From Pelosinus fermentans JBW45 (lineage in GTDB: Bacteria > Bacillota > Negativicutes > DSM-13327): a stretch of 64,000 nucleotides of DNA. The translations under genes were made by a program, and so were the position numbers. The DNA lies in contig NZ_CP010978.1 of NCBI RefSeq assembly GCF_000271665.2, positions 2,448,501 to 2,512,500 of the forward strand, given 5' to 3'. Below are positions 27,283 to 34,971 of the stretch, one piece after another; position 1 is the stretch's first letter; every line of letters starts with the position of its first letter. The notes beneath the pieces are model-generated. The model was not told where the DNA came from and did not search any database. It worked only from the letters and a program-made list of their open reading frames with translations.

Positions 27283-28054
27283 CTTGGTGGTGCTGATTGA
27301 TGCATATCCACGCCATGACTGGTTGCTGAAGGCGGTAAGTAAGCGACTACAGGAAGAGTTTGCCAAACTACAAGTTGAAGTAAATGAAGAGAAGAGTCGC
27401 ACTGTAGACTTGGGATGCAAGGAAAGTTTTGGCTTTCTAGGATTTGACTTTCGTCAGCTTCGGAGCATCAAGAGCAGTGCATGGCGAGCGCACTATACGC
27501 CAAAGCTGAAAAGCGAACGGCGCTGCTACAGAAACTCAAAGATGTATTTCGACGATACCAGTCGCAACCGATAAATCGGGTGGTACAGTTAATAAATCCG
27601 ATACTTCGGGGGTGGGTGAATTATTTTGCTGTTGGACACTCCAGTGAGTGCTTCAGCTTCATCAAAGACTGGGTGGAAAAGAAGATACGTCGCCATATGG
27701 GGCGATCTAGGAATCAGCAGGGCTTCGGTTGGAAAAGGTGGAGTAGGCATTGGCTATACAACGAACTCAAGCTATTTAATGGATATTGAGTTCACCGTAG
27801 GTCAGAGACGAAAGCGTTACCAACTTGATAGGTCTCATAAACCTTAACGAGAAACAAACCGGAGAGCGTAGTGCGGGAAATCCGCACGCTGCGTTCGACG
27901 TGGCGGAGGCTGGAAACGTGACTAAGATAGCCGGACTGAGTTTCATCGTGAAAACGATGAAACTTTTCGCTGGGAAACTTATGGGATGCGCGCCAGTCTT
28001 CGACTCTACCTTAGACGAGGGAAAGGGAGCAATTCCTTTTCTTTAGTCAATTAC

Positions 28055-28137
28055 ACGTCTAATCCGTACAACAGGCGATTAGAAGAATTGGGTGTTCTCG
28101 GCAGCCACTCTCGCAAAGCTAACTGCCTTGCCAGGGG
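28055..28137 (+). pseudogene. IS3-family OrfB fragment, 3-prime exon of intron 1
   Basis: YTSNPYNRRLEELGVLGSHS then RKANCLA. It matches the IS3-type segment QYTNPxFKxL...SMSRRGNCWDNA that follows the HSDQG catalytic motif. Intron 1 ends exactly before it. The matching 5-prime exon is not found upstream of the intron. Confidence 0.65.
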
Positions 28138-28241
28138 GATGATCCACGTCAGGTCGCGGAGTTTCACGAAGGGATCAGGGAGCTGAATTATGACTTGATT
28201 GGTGAGAGTGATGTGTGGGTTGGGCTTAGAGATTGTTGTTA
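28131..28241 (+). pseudogene. LysM-peptide fragment (cassette D)
   Basis: Bases read CQGDDPRQVAEFHEGIRELN and YDLIGESDVWVGLEIVVNRW followed by a stop, the C-terminal half of the LysM peptide at 14221. The signal/anchor and the YTVxxGDTL half are gone. A hairpin (CACAAAAAG/CTTTTTGTG, 28266-28295) follows. Confidence 0.65.
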
Positions 28242-28310
28242 ATCGTTGGGAGTGATATTATTCCACAAAAAGAAAAGCTCGAAAGCTTTTTGTGAATAGT
28301 ATCTAAAAAG

Positions 28311-28502
28311 TTATCTCGGCCAACAGCCTTGTCTAGGCCAACAATATCGTCTAGGGTAACAATGGCGACGAGGAGAACAGGTAAATCCGAAGCCTAAGCC
28401 TAAACCTAGGGCTAAACCTAAGCCGAAAAGTGCTTGGCGCTCACCTTCTGATCTGTTTTCCCAATCTTCAATTTGAGGATCTTCCCAATTGCGATAGTCC
28501 AT
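28311..28502 (-). CDS. small Gly/Leu membrane protein with Cys/Pro/Arg tail
   Basis: 63 residues: acidic head (MDYRNWEDPQIEDWENRSEG), a Gly-Leu-rich span (about 25-40) and a repetitive tail with CSPRR, CYPRR, CWPRQ and CWPR, four Cys-x-Pro-Arg units. A near-perfect anti-SD match (AGGAGGTGATC) precedes the ATG. Eroded remains of the same start lie at about 20600-20650. It could be a spore-coat or envelope peptide by style; no family is assigned. Confidence 0.65.
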   Translation of the reverse strand: MDYRNWEDPQIEDWENRSEGERQALFGLGLALGLGLGFGFTCSPRRHCYPRRYCWPRQGCWPR

Positions 28503-28667
28503 TTTTATTGATCACCTCCTAGATTACCAATGAAGACCCCTTCTATACATAATATGATCTATGGTAAATAAAGGTGATTAATCTGTTATTTAGAACTGCA
28601 TATTAAAAGTGCGGTGTAACCAGTTTGGATGGTAGGAGAGATGTTATATTGGGGAGGGCGGGATAGA

Positions 28668-29126
28668 TTATTTCGATAACTTTTCTAATTGAAAAATTTT
28701 ATGGTACAGGTAAAATAACGCAAATAATATCCAATCAGCTGCATATGAGTGCCAAAACGTCCATCCGTTATAATGAGCCATGTGTCCCGCTTTCACATGG
28801 ATATATTCTATACCAATCGCCAAGGCAGTCCAAGCAAACCAATAATAAAACAAATTAAAGTATGACTGCTTTTTAGGAAGCCATTGGATAAAGAGATAGG
28901 TAACAACAACATAGACATCAAAATCGTCCATGAATTCCCTTAATATTTCTGGCTCACTTCCGTAATACTCCCAATAAGGTATATACGATTCGACAATTTG
29001 ATCTGTCATCAAACCTAACGCCGATGCCAAAACACAAACAGGGACCATTTCTTTCCAGCGTGATCTATCTGCAAAAAGTAGCCAACAAGCCCATGATATT
29101 AAAAAACGGGTATAAAAAAAGTCCAT
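28668..29126 (-). CDS. CBO0543-family membrane protein (cassette D)
   Basis: 152 residues from the ATG at 29126, chosen because AAGGAG lies 9 bases before it (an ATG at 29153 lacks an RBS). It has four or five membrane spans, with FADRSRWKEMVPVCVLASAL, a central FVIE-like acidic loop (DFDVYVVVTYLFIQWLP) and GHMAHYNGWTFWHSYAADWI. The family is widespread in sporulating Firmicutes and of unknown function. It is a divergent paralogue of the 36199 protein. Confidence 0.75.
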   Translation of the reverse strand: MDFFYTRFLISWACWLLFADRSRWKEMVPVCVLASALGLMTDQIVESYIPYWEYYGSEPEILREFMDDFDVYVVVTYLFIQWLPKKQSYFNLFYYWFAWTALAIGIEYIHVKAGHMAHYNGWTFWHSYAADWILFALFYLYHKIFQLEKLSK

Positions 29127-29215
29127 ATGATTGCTCCTTAAAAGGAATGTCATTAGATATTATTAGGATCAAGTCTTTTAATTATGCTAAATAGATAAAT
29201 GAAGGGCGGGATAAC

Positions 29216-29277
29216 ATGAAAGCAATAACCATATTACAGTCGTGGGCGAGTCTAATCGCCTGCAGTGCTAAATAAAA
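29216..29277 (+). pseudogene. ASCH-domain protein, 5-prime piece (cassette D)
   Basis: MKAITILQSWASLIACSAK then stop. The C-terminal piece of the same gene lies at 29880-30096; the minus-strand secreted-protein gene sits between the two halves. Confidence 0.65.
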
Positions 29278-29848
29278 GACATGCAAAGACTTTGAAAATG
29301 GGAGGGATAGAAAAATCAGCAACAAGTGCTGGCGTATGGTTACTTAATATTTTAATACTAGATATTATGTCATCAAAGATTTTAAGATCATTTTCTAAAT
29401 CATCATATTTCCCTGTAATCCAAATAAAATAGACATACTGATCACCATAGGCATAACAGTTAACGTAATAAGCTTTATGTCCTTCTGGAGCATAGCCGGA
29501 ATATATTATTGTCCTTGCTTCTCGATTGTCAATATATAAGCTTTGAATCTCTTCTAACTGTATAGGATATTCCTTAGCTTTACCGCTTGCTGGCTGGCCG
29601 TTAATCTTATCGTGAATTAAGTCATCAAGACTTCTTTGATAGTTATTCTCAAAAAATGTTATAGTTGCTGAAGGAATTTTATTAGGGGAAATACCTCTCA
29701 TTGCCAGATTATGAATTGATTGTATAGTCCAATCTTCAGGAAAAATAACGATAAAGATATCATTAATTGCAGGTATATTTTCTTGTTCGGCAAATGTGGT
29801 CGGCAATGATAGAAATAGTAAGATCAATAATAGCGCGATGCGTTTCAA
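29252..29848 (-). CDS. secreted hypothetical protein (DcrB/PsbP-like style)
   Basis: 198 residues from a TTG (GGAGAT about 9 bases upstream). A signal peptide of about 20 residues (LLLILLFLSLPTTFA) is followed by FPEDWTIQSIHNLAMRGISP, FFENNYQRSLDDLI and YVYFIWITGKYDDLENDLKI, the alternating strand-helix pattern of DcrB/PsbP-type extracytoplasmic proteins (tentative). The last residues (about 188-198) read antisense over the ASCH fragment, so the original C-terminus was probably lost when the gene was inserted there. Confidence 0.6.
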   Translation of the reverse strand: MKRIALLLILLFLSLPTTFAEQENIPAINDIFIVIFPEDWTIQSIHNLAMRGISPNKIPSATITFFENNYQRSLDDLIHDKINGQPASGKAKEYPIQLEEIQSLYIDNREARTIIYSGYAPEGHKAYYVNCYAYGDQYVYFIWITGKYDDLENDLKIFDDIISSIKILSNHTPALVADFSIPPIFKVFACLLFSTAGD

Positions 29849-29879
29849 ATAAACATCTCCGTTATTGCAATTGCCGACC

Positions 29880-30096
29880 TCGTTGACTGACTAAAAGTCA
29901 GCGGATGGGTTTCGCTCAAGATCGGCGCTGAAAAGCGAGTGACTGCTGTTCTGGAAAACGAAATGAAAGTAATGGGTAATGAACTGGAATTTGGTGATTA
30001 CAAAATTGGCCGTTATGCTTGGATGCTGGCTAACGTCCAAGCAATTGATCCAGTGCCAGCAAAGGGTAAACAGCGACTATGGGAGTGGGAGCAGTG
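29880..30096 (+). pseudogene. ASCH-domain protein, 3-prime piece (cassette D)
   Basis: KVSGWVSLKIGAEKRVTAVL, ENEMKVMGNELEFGDYKIGR and AWMLANVQAIDPVPAKGKQR, ending LWEWEQ. This is the best preserved ASCH C-terminus in the window. The 5-prime half is separated by the 600-base insertion. Confidence 0.7.
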
Positions 30097-30139
30097 AGGT
30101 CTAGATCAATAAGATAAACAAGAGTGGGGAGAACATAAT

Positions 30140-30271
30140 ATGTATATTCATATAGCCTGGTTATATCTAGCAGCTGTGATTGGCTGCCTAGTTGGAATAT
30201 TGATAGCAGCAATGTGTGCAGCTGCAAAAAGTGGAGATTGGGAATGTAGATTTTATCATACAAAACGGTGA
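30140..30271 (+). CDS. small single-span phage membrane protein, fused tail (cassette D)
   Basis: MYIHIAWLYLAAVIGCLVGI then LIAAMCAAAKSGD, resembling the short DUF3789-type phage proteins. GGGGAG RBS. After KSGD a deletion joins it out of frame to the YezD-like gene, adding about 10 foreign residues. Confidence 0.5.
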   Translation: MYIHIAWLYLAAVIGCLVGILIAAMCAAAKSGDWECRFYHTKR

Positions 30272-30322
30272 AGTCACCCGAGTCGACATACGGCAGAGTA
30301 TTCGTCCGGAGAAAAAAGAATA
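30244..30322 (+). pseudogene. YezD/DUF2292-like fragment (cassette D)
   Basis: NVDFIIQNGEVTRVDIRQSI then RPEKKE and stop: the C-terminal half of the gene intact at 37354. The GCCGACACT/AGTGTCGGC terminator follows at about 30345-30380. Confidence 0.6.
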
Positions 30323-30404
30323 ATTGGCTGACCGACGAACGGAAGCCGACACTGCCTGGGATTACTAGGAGTGTCGGCATTTTATATTTGTTGGGGTAGA
30401 GGAT

Positions 30405-30935
30405 ATGGATAAGGAATTAATTATTAAACTAGCAGCAGAAGCGGCCGTAAGCGCGGCTATGAATTATCTTGCACAGCAAAGTCAGAAAGAAAAGAAATCA
30501 CGTCATGATAAACGGCTGAGGAATACGAAGTTGCTTTTAAAACACTACCCACTTTTGAAAGAGCATTGCAAGGAATCTGTGTTTGATTTACCTAAGGCTA
30601 TAACGACTGAGAGGGTTGTCGATGTACTTGACTCTCTTGAGCGTTATAGTAGCGATATTTATATTGAGTCTATTAAAAAGAGCGTGACCAGAACGTATAT
30701 CATCCTAGCTCACATAGACCAGATGTTAAGATTATATAAGGTTTACTGTGAGACATCTGGAAAGGCTGAGGATGAGCGGAGGTATCGCATTTTACAGGCA
30801 GTTTATCTCGATGACGAAAAAATATCGAGCATATGTGAGCGTGAAGGAATTGATGAAAGCACTTACTATCGCGACATTCGTGAGGGGTGCGGAAAGCTAA
30901 GTGCTTTAATCTTCAGCATTGACGGTATCTCCTAG
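30405..30935 (+). CDS. ArpU/RinA-like phage transcriptional regulator (only intact copy)
   Basis: 176 residues. N-terminal helix-rich part (MDKELIIKLAAEAAVSAAMN, KKSRHDKRLRNTKLLLKHYP), central ESIKKSVTRTYIILAHIDQM, and a C-terminal sigma-region-4-like HTH: RRYRILQAVYLDDEKISSIC, EREGIDESTYYRDIREGCGK. Proteins of this type drive late phage genes. A start with AGAGGATATGG is weakly marked. Fragments of it at 9911, 15276, 21339 and 37593 show the same gene in four other cassettes. Confidence 0.78.
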   Translation: MDKELIIKLAAEAAVSAAMNYLAQQSQKEKKSRHDKRLRNTKLLLKHYPLLKEHCKESVFDLPKAITTERVVDVLDSLERYSSDIYIESIKKSVTRTYIILAHIDQMLRLYKVYCETSGKAEDERRYRILQAVYLDDEKISSICEREGIDESTYYRDIREGCGKLSALIFSIDGIS

Positions 30936-31038
30936 ATGCGAAAAACATGACAGTGACATGCGAGTTTTATCGTGGTAATATGATAGTGTGAAATATATAT
31001 AAATATTTATCATGATTAAGAAACATTGTATGATGAAA

Positions 31039-31062
31039 AAGGGCCATCGGCTCTTTTTTTAC
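31039..31062 (+). terminator. intrinsic terminator
   Basis: AGGGCC and GGCTCT around ATC, then TTTTTT. Confidence 0.7.
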
Positions 31063-31131
31063 ATAAAATAAGCATATAATTATTTATTCGCTCATAACAA
31101 TTTATTAAAGTATTATGGGCGGAGGGGTAAT

Positions 31132-31464
31132 ATGGAACTTATTGTTAGTACTTTATTAGCAGTATTTGCTTATATGGATGGCTTGAGAACAAAAAAACAA
31201 TTATTAGCAGCAATTAATTCAAACTTTGTAGATCGCGTAGAAGAAGCGATCAATGATTTACAAACACAAGATCAACAATTACTAAAAAGTATTCAGCAAG
31301 AATTAATTCAAAAGGGACAACTTGAGTTAGCTGAAAAAATAAATGCTATTCTAAGTGATGAATTTAAAGTATCTCCAGAATCATTCGTTATCCTTAAATC
31401 ATATTTAAATAGTGAACAGTTATATAAACTAGCTATGGGCAACAGCTCACTACCGCCCGAATAG
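31132..31464 (+). CDS. hypothetical protein with N-terminal membrane anchor
   Basis: 110 residues. A short hydrophobic start (MELIVSTLLAVFAYMDGL) is followed by a long amphipathic helix (INSNFVDRVEEAINDLQTQD then QQLLKSIQQELIQKGQLEL). GGAGGGG RBS. A CGCCC/GGGCG terminator overlaps the last codons and runs to about 31478. No family is recognised. It lies downstream of the intact ArpU-like gene, as an accessory phage or host gene. Confidence 0.6.
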   Translation: MELIVSTLLAVFAYMDGLRTKKQLLAAINSNFVDRVEEAINDLQTQDQQLLKSIQQELIQKGQLELAEKINAILSDEFKVSPESFVILKSYLNSEQLYKLAMGNSSLPPE

Positions 31465-31711
31465 GGCGATTTTTATTATCAGAGTCAATTGAAGACAATA
31501 TGCAGGGAGGAGTTATATACAAGCGTAAAAATGATAATATTGAGCATCCTTCGGGTACTTTTCTTATATATGAAACAGGCTGCTACTAATTAATTTATGA
31601 TTAGCAAATTACCTTTGAAATACCTTTAGAAAAAATATTTTTTGAATTTATAATAAACCTTAGTGAAAGCTTGCATTGCGGGTCTTTTTTATATAAAAAA
31701 AGAGGTGATAC

Positions 31712-31800
31712 AGTGAAAGCTATACAGACTGTGCATACAATCAAGGCCATGAATGCACGCGCGATACAACTCATTTAATACAGGCTGAAATGCAGCAAGT
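31712..31800 (+). pseudogene. Cys-rich small protein, frameshifted (cassette D)
   Basis: GTGAAAGCTATACAGACTGT is the start of the 39035 gene with one base missing, so the CYTDCAYNQGHEC frame is lost. A GCCTGC-like/GCGGGT terminator lies just upstream (about 31670-31690), as in the other copies. Confidence 0.6.
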
Positions 31801-31821
31801 AACAAAATTGCAGTATAATAG

Positions 31822-31854
31822 TTAAGGACAACTATTCGCAGTAGTTGTCCTTAA
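31822..31854. terminator. 12-bp perfect hairpin
   Basis: TTAAGGACAACT (31822-31833) pairs with AGTTGTCCTTAA (31843-31854) around a 9-base loop. No long U-run follows. Downstream an RBS and ATG (GGGAGGTG, ATG near 31878) open only 17 codons. Confidence 0.45.
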
Positions 31855-32029
31855 TTGAATACGGGAGGTGATTGCCGATGCACTTTGAAACTAAGTTTTT
31901 CAAAATCATAGTTTCAAGTGTCTTTACTTGAATAATCTTTCAGATCATCCAAGCACTACTTAGGTAGCCTCTAGTATTCCTCTTTGCCAAGCGCTCCTGC
32001 GTCAACAGGGGCGTTTTGGCGTTATTAAT

Positions 32030-32059
32030 TTGATTGCGTATACGCAATTCGTATATACT
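32030..32059 (+). promoter_or_regulatory. promoter with palindromic operator
   Basis: TTGATT (32030-32035), 18-base spacer and TATACT (32054-32059). Inside lies a perfect 12-base palindrome TGCGTATACGCA (32035-32046), followed by the related CGTATATAC. Such a site fits repression by an XRE-type regulator, and one is encoded about 450 bases downstream. The gene directly after it (32096 on, MPMGEFFIL then stop) is decayed. Confidence 0.5.
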
Positions 32060-32089
32060 TTAATATAGTTGATAAAGGGGTGTTTGTCA

Positions 32090-32490
32090 ATAATTATGCC
32101 CATGGGTGAATTTTTTATACTTTGATTATAAGTGAGTATAATGATCAGGCATCAGCCTTGACTCAACTATTGCTAGCGCTTTAAGCTAAGATTTTTGTAG
32201 AAATTTGGCAGGATTTTTTTTCTTCTCATGGAATTTTATAACTTATAATATAGAACCGGAAATGGACAGATATATTAAAGCTGCTTGGGGAATCTAAATT
32301 TAGGACTTTGATTTTTAGTAAGCGTAAAAAAAAATCACTAAAAATCAATCTTTAACTGAGCCTGTTGAAATAGTGGGTATAGGTTTTAATGATGAAGAAA
32401 AATTGCAACCAACAGAAACAATTAGATAATAGCTACTATTGGGAATGTGAAGAAGTGAAATTCAATAAAAGAAAAAATGGATATTTTTAG
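32090..32490 (+). other. decayed coding region
   Basis: Short frames such as SEYNDQASALTQLLLAL (about 32130-32180) and EPVEIVGIGFNDEEKLQPTE (about 32360-32430) are interrupted by stops. Probably remains of a gene between the operator and the xre gene. The 32.2-kb motif GAAATTTGGCAGGA is a repeat shared with 6.76 kb. Confidence 0.35.
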
Positions 32491-32507
32491 AAATGAGGAC
32501 TAACCTA

Positions 32508-32858
32508 ATGACACCTTTTTCTTTATGGCTACAAATATATATTGAAGAAAATAATCTATCTCAGGCAGACCTTTGTAGAAAGACTGGTTTTGATGATGCC
32601 ACCATAAATGAACATTTCCGCGGGGTTCAATCACCATCACGAAAAAATATAGCGGTATACGCTAAAGCCTTTAATTTACCGATTGATTATATCAATGAGA
32701 TAACAGAGCTATACATAGATCAAGGTGAGCTTATTACTGGTAGAGATAAGATATCAAGATTGTATAAAGCCTTATCTCTATACAATAAGAAAAAACTTAT
32801 TGCATACGCTGACAAGTTGCTAACCGAGCAAGAGAAGACTGCCTTAACGAATTTATAA
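32508..32858 (+). CDS. XRE-family transcriptional regulator
   Basis: 116 residues from the ATG at 32508 (GAGG 9 bases upstream; an ATG at 32493 overlaps that RBS). The HTH is at residues 8-60: WLQIYIEENNLSQADLCRKT, GFDDATINEHFRGVQSPSRK and AVYAKAFNLPIDYI. A C-terminal helix (YNKKKLIAYADKLLTEQE) probably dimerises. It likely represses phage-type promoters such as the palindromic one upstream. An inverted, almost identical copy of its first 28 codons and leader lies at 44151-44317. Confidence 0.8.
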   Translation: MTPFSLWLQIYIEENNLSQADLCRKTGFDDATINEHFRGVQSPSRKNIAVYAKAFNLPIDYINEITELYIDQGELITGRDKISRLYKALSLYNKKKLIAYADKLLTEQEKTALTNL

Positions 32859-32922
32859 GTAATCCGTCCCCTTATTTTTCTGAGAGTTGATCGAAAAGAA
32901 AATATGATACAGGATTAGCACA

Positions 32923-32957
32923 CAGCCCAGCCATTAGTGGAACAGGGCTGTCTTTTC
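32923..32957 (+). terminator. terminator containing the CCATTAGTGG loop
   Basis: CAGCCC (32923-32928) and GGGCTG (32945-32950) enclose CCATTAGTGG and are followed by TCTTTTCTTTT. The loop sequence is the same as in the terminators of RNA-element copies 1 and 4, but no GATACG hairpin precedes it here. Confidence 0.65.
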
Positions 32958-33137
32958 TTTTACTTATATTTTTACATATTATTGTAAAATATAGTATTGT
33001 AGTTGCAAATAGCAAGGACAGACAGTTACCCTTGATGACCTCTAACGGGAATAAGAAAATTTATCCATTGATACCGCTTCCACTTTACCGATATAATATA
33101 AGCTAAGCCTTAATATATCATTTGAAGGAGTGATAGG

Positions 33138-33668
33138 ATGAGACTAAAATTGACTATCGGCACGATTATAATAGCCTTACTACTTGGCGTTGGCATCAAC
33201 TACAAAACAATCATTGATCAAAAGCAAGCAGATGAAGCTCGAATAGCACAAATAACGTCTGAGGCCCAAATGAACCAGCAAAAGGTTGAGGACATGCAAA
33301 AAGACATAGCAATTCTAAGGCGTGAGCTGGCGATCCAGCGTGATGTCTACCCAACTAGCCGTGGTGGGAATCGAGTGGCTCGCTACATAGATGGCGCACA
33401 GGTGACTTGGTACAATGATATGGGTAAAACAGCATCAGGCACAACGGCTACTTCAGGCAGGACTGTAGCTGTTGATCCGGACGTAGTTCCATTAGGTTCA
33501 GAGGTTGAGATTGTTATGCCTGACGGCAGAGTGTTTCGGCGTATCGCAGAAGATACTGGTGGGGCGGTTAAAGGTAAAGTGTTTGACGTTCATATAGACG
33601 CTTCAGACGAAGAACTATATGAGCTAGGGCGTACCCATGGGGTGAGAGTATTTGTTCTTGATAGGTAG
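33138..33668 (+). CDS. 3D-domain (MltA-like fold) cell-wall protein with membrane anchor
   Basis: 176 residues. One N-terminal membrane span (about 4-22), a coiled-coil stalk (about 30-70) and a 3D domain: AQVTWYNDMGKTASGTTATS, GRTVAVDPDVVPLGSEVEIV and GGAVKGKVFDVHIDA. The three aspartates that name the domain are present. The domain occurs in lytic transglycosylase-like proteins such as YabE/MltA relatives that act on peptidoglycan outside the cell. GAAGGAGTG RBS. TATAAT with an AT-rich upstream lies about 60 bases before. It could be a phage endolysin accessory or a host cell-wall protein. Confidence 0.85.
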   Translation: MRLKLTIGTIIIALLLGVGINYKTIIDQKQADEARIAQITSEAQMNQQKVEDMQKDIAILRRELAIQRDVYPTSRGGNRVARYIDGAQVTWYNDMGKTASGTTATSGRTVAVDPDVVPLGSEVEIVMPDGRVFRRIAEDTGGAVKGKVFDVHIDASDEELYELGRTHGVRVFVLDR

Positions 33669-33774
33669 GAATAGTCGATGGACTTCGGCGAATACCAAAA
33701 GTCACTTTGGACATGACTGTGGTGTCATAACAAGTCTTAATATCAATTTAGCATATGAATGAGTCAGCTGACAG

Positions 33775-33838
33775 TTATCCGACTTGTTCACGTACAAGCA
33801 ATCGTTGCTCAAAAGAAAGGCACAGCCTATCCATAATG
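33775..33838 (+). ncRNA. structured RNA element (copy 5, diverged and cut)
   Basis: CTTGT (33783-33787) and ACAAG (33794-33798) take the place of the GATACG hairpin. AAAAGAAAGGCACAGCCTAT and CCAT then match copy 4 closely, up to the point where an IS3-type end (TGTACCCTTTGTCAAGGACA, from 33838) begins. The terminator half was removed by the insertion. Confidence 0.4.
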
Positions 33839-34140
33839 TGTACCCTTTGTCAAGGACAGTAAAAAAAGCCTATGCAATATTAAGAAGATGATTTCTTTAC
33901 TGAACAGGAGTCATCTTCTTTAAATTCCATTGATATCTGTAGTTATTGTAGTAGATCATATATTGTTTAATTTCATCTTTTAGCTGTTCTAAAGTCTCGC
34001 ATGACTTAATATATGCTTCATCTTTAAAATGTCCAAAAAACGATTCTTGCGGTGCATTGTCCCAGCAATTACCGCGTCTTGACATGGATTGCCCTAATGT
34101 AAATTTTTTAACTAGCTTTTTAAATCTAGGGTTTGTATAA
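33838..34140 (-). pseudogene. IS3-family OrfB, C-terminal part (3-prime exon of a second intron copy)
   Basis: YTNPRFKKLVKKFTLGQSMS, RRGNCWDNAPQESFFGHFKD and YNNYRYQWNLKKMTPVQ: the end of an IS3/IS150-type integrase with its catalytic Glu (QESFFGHFKDE). The IS right end is at 33838. Upstream it is cut at the point where the group II intron fragment begins. Confidence 0.8.
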
Positions 34141-34499
34141 TCGACTAAGAAAAAGAGATTGCTCCCTTTTCCTCGTCTAAGAACCGTACGTGAGAGTTTC
34201 CCGCTCATACGGCTCAAGCATTTCTTAACCCTTTCTGGCGGCAAACAGTGATTTTAAGTTCATCTTTCTTTTTAGAAAATACGCTTCATGAATGAAGGGA
34301 TTTTTAGAAATCTGTAATTTAGGATGCCGGATGATATTTATCCTTCTTAGATTTATGAGGCTGTGTTCACCCGACATGAACAGCCATGGCTTACCATTTT
34401 TTTCATGCCAATATTTGTTTAATCGCCACCATGAATTTTTGTTGGGGTGTCGATGTTTTGCCCATTGTTGCAATAAAAGATAGAGTGTGTTGTTGATAT
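34141..34499 (-). mobile_element. group II intron, 3-prime fragment (same family as intron 1)
   Basis: Encodes the maturase end (INNTLYLLLQQWAKHRHP, then PWLFMSGEHSLINLRRINII and RHPKLQISKNPFIHEAYF), followed by an uninterrupted domain V (GAGCCGTATGAGCGGGAAAC ... CACGTACGGTTCTTAGACGA). It serves as the reference that dates and locates the intron 2 insertion. The 5-prime end is cut at about 34499 by the SbcC-like fragment. Confidence 0.8.
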
Positions 34500-34504
34500 G
34501 GGAA

Positions 34505-34963
34505 AAGCTTGACTTGTCAAAGAAAGTAGTCCGGTACCAGACTCTCGTGAAAGCCTTTAGTAGAGATGGAATCCCTGCTCTTATTATTGAAAATGCGGTA
34601 CCTGAACTCGAGCGTATTGCCAATGATATTCTTGGTCAAATGTCTGGCGGTAAGAACTATCCCAAATTTGAAACGCAAAAGGAACTGAAAAGCCGGAGCG
34701 GTTTGGCTGAAACCTTAGATATCATTGTTGGTGATTGGGCTGGTGAGCGCATCTATGAGACGTATAGCGGTGGAGAGCAGCTGCGCATAGACTTTGCCAT
34801 TCGTTTTGCTTTAGCGGAACTGTTAGCCAGGCGGGCGGGTTCTAAAGTGGACTGGCTTACGATCGATGGGGGGTTTGGGAGTCAATCGGATGAGTTTTTA
34901 CCTATGGTTATCGATGCGGTGAAGCAGGTTGCTAGTCGGTTTGGTGTAGTGCTTGTCAGATAG
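34505..34963 (+). pseudogene. SbcC/Rad50-like ATPase, C-terminal fragment
   Basis: FSRDGIPALIIENAVPELER, then YSGGEQLRIDFAIRFALAEL (ABC signature as SGGEQ), WLTIDGGFGSQSDEF (Walker B region with D-loop) and FGVVLVR. This is the C-terminal ATP-binding lobe of an SMC-like nuclease subunit. The N-terminal Walker A lobe and the coiled coil are absent, and the very end is joined to an AbrB fragment. Confidence 0.75.
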
Positions 34964-34971
34964 AAGTCAGA

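Larger units (their letters stand above)
24590..27780 (+). pseudogene. group II intron 2 reverse transcriptase, frameshifted and split by intron 3
   Basis: Pieces in several frames: GIDGVTFEAIEAQSVEAFLE (24810), KDGGKVRVLSIPAIRDRVVQ, then IDLDLRAYFDTVRHHLLLDK (25135), GVPQGRVISPLLSNIYL and YVEYARFADD (to about 25414). After intron 3 the text resumes LVVLIDAYPRHDWLLKAVSK (27284) and RVVQLINPILRGWVNYFAVG (maturase, about 27575). Three or more frameshifts plus the insertion at the FADD catalytic box inactivate it. Confidence 0.85.
24142..28009 (+). mobile_element. group II intron 2, inserted in domain V of intron 1
   Basis: Starts GTGCGTCCAGATAAGG, a canonical GUGYG 5-prime end, and ends CTCTAC (AY) after its own domain V (GAGAGCGTAGTGCGGGAAAT at about 27852) and a domain VI region. 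Removing 24142-28009 restores CACGTACGGTT-CTTAGACGAGG, exactly the sequence of the uninterrupted relative at 34.2 kb, so both ends are fixed to the base. Confidence 0.88.
22500..28054 (+). mobile_element. group II intron 1 (outermost), split by introns 2 and 3
   Basis: A group II intron encoding a maturase/reverse transcriptase. Its domain V (GAGCCGTATGAGCGGGAAAC, 24108-24141) is cut after CACGTACGGTT. The rest (CTTAGACGAGGGAAAGGGAG, from 28010) resumes 3.9 kb later and runs to about 28054. A second, truncated copy of this intron at 34141-34499 shows the uninterrupted junction, which proves the insertion. The 5-prime end near 22500 is not certain and may be truncated. Confidence 0.8.

Noticed and set aside
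34225-34623. 132-codon minus-strand frame beginning MAIRSSSGTAF
   Set aside because: Only codons up to about 34499 are intron maturase. The rest is antisense of the SbcC-like fragment joined at a breakpoint.
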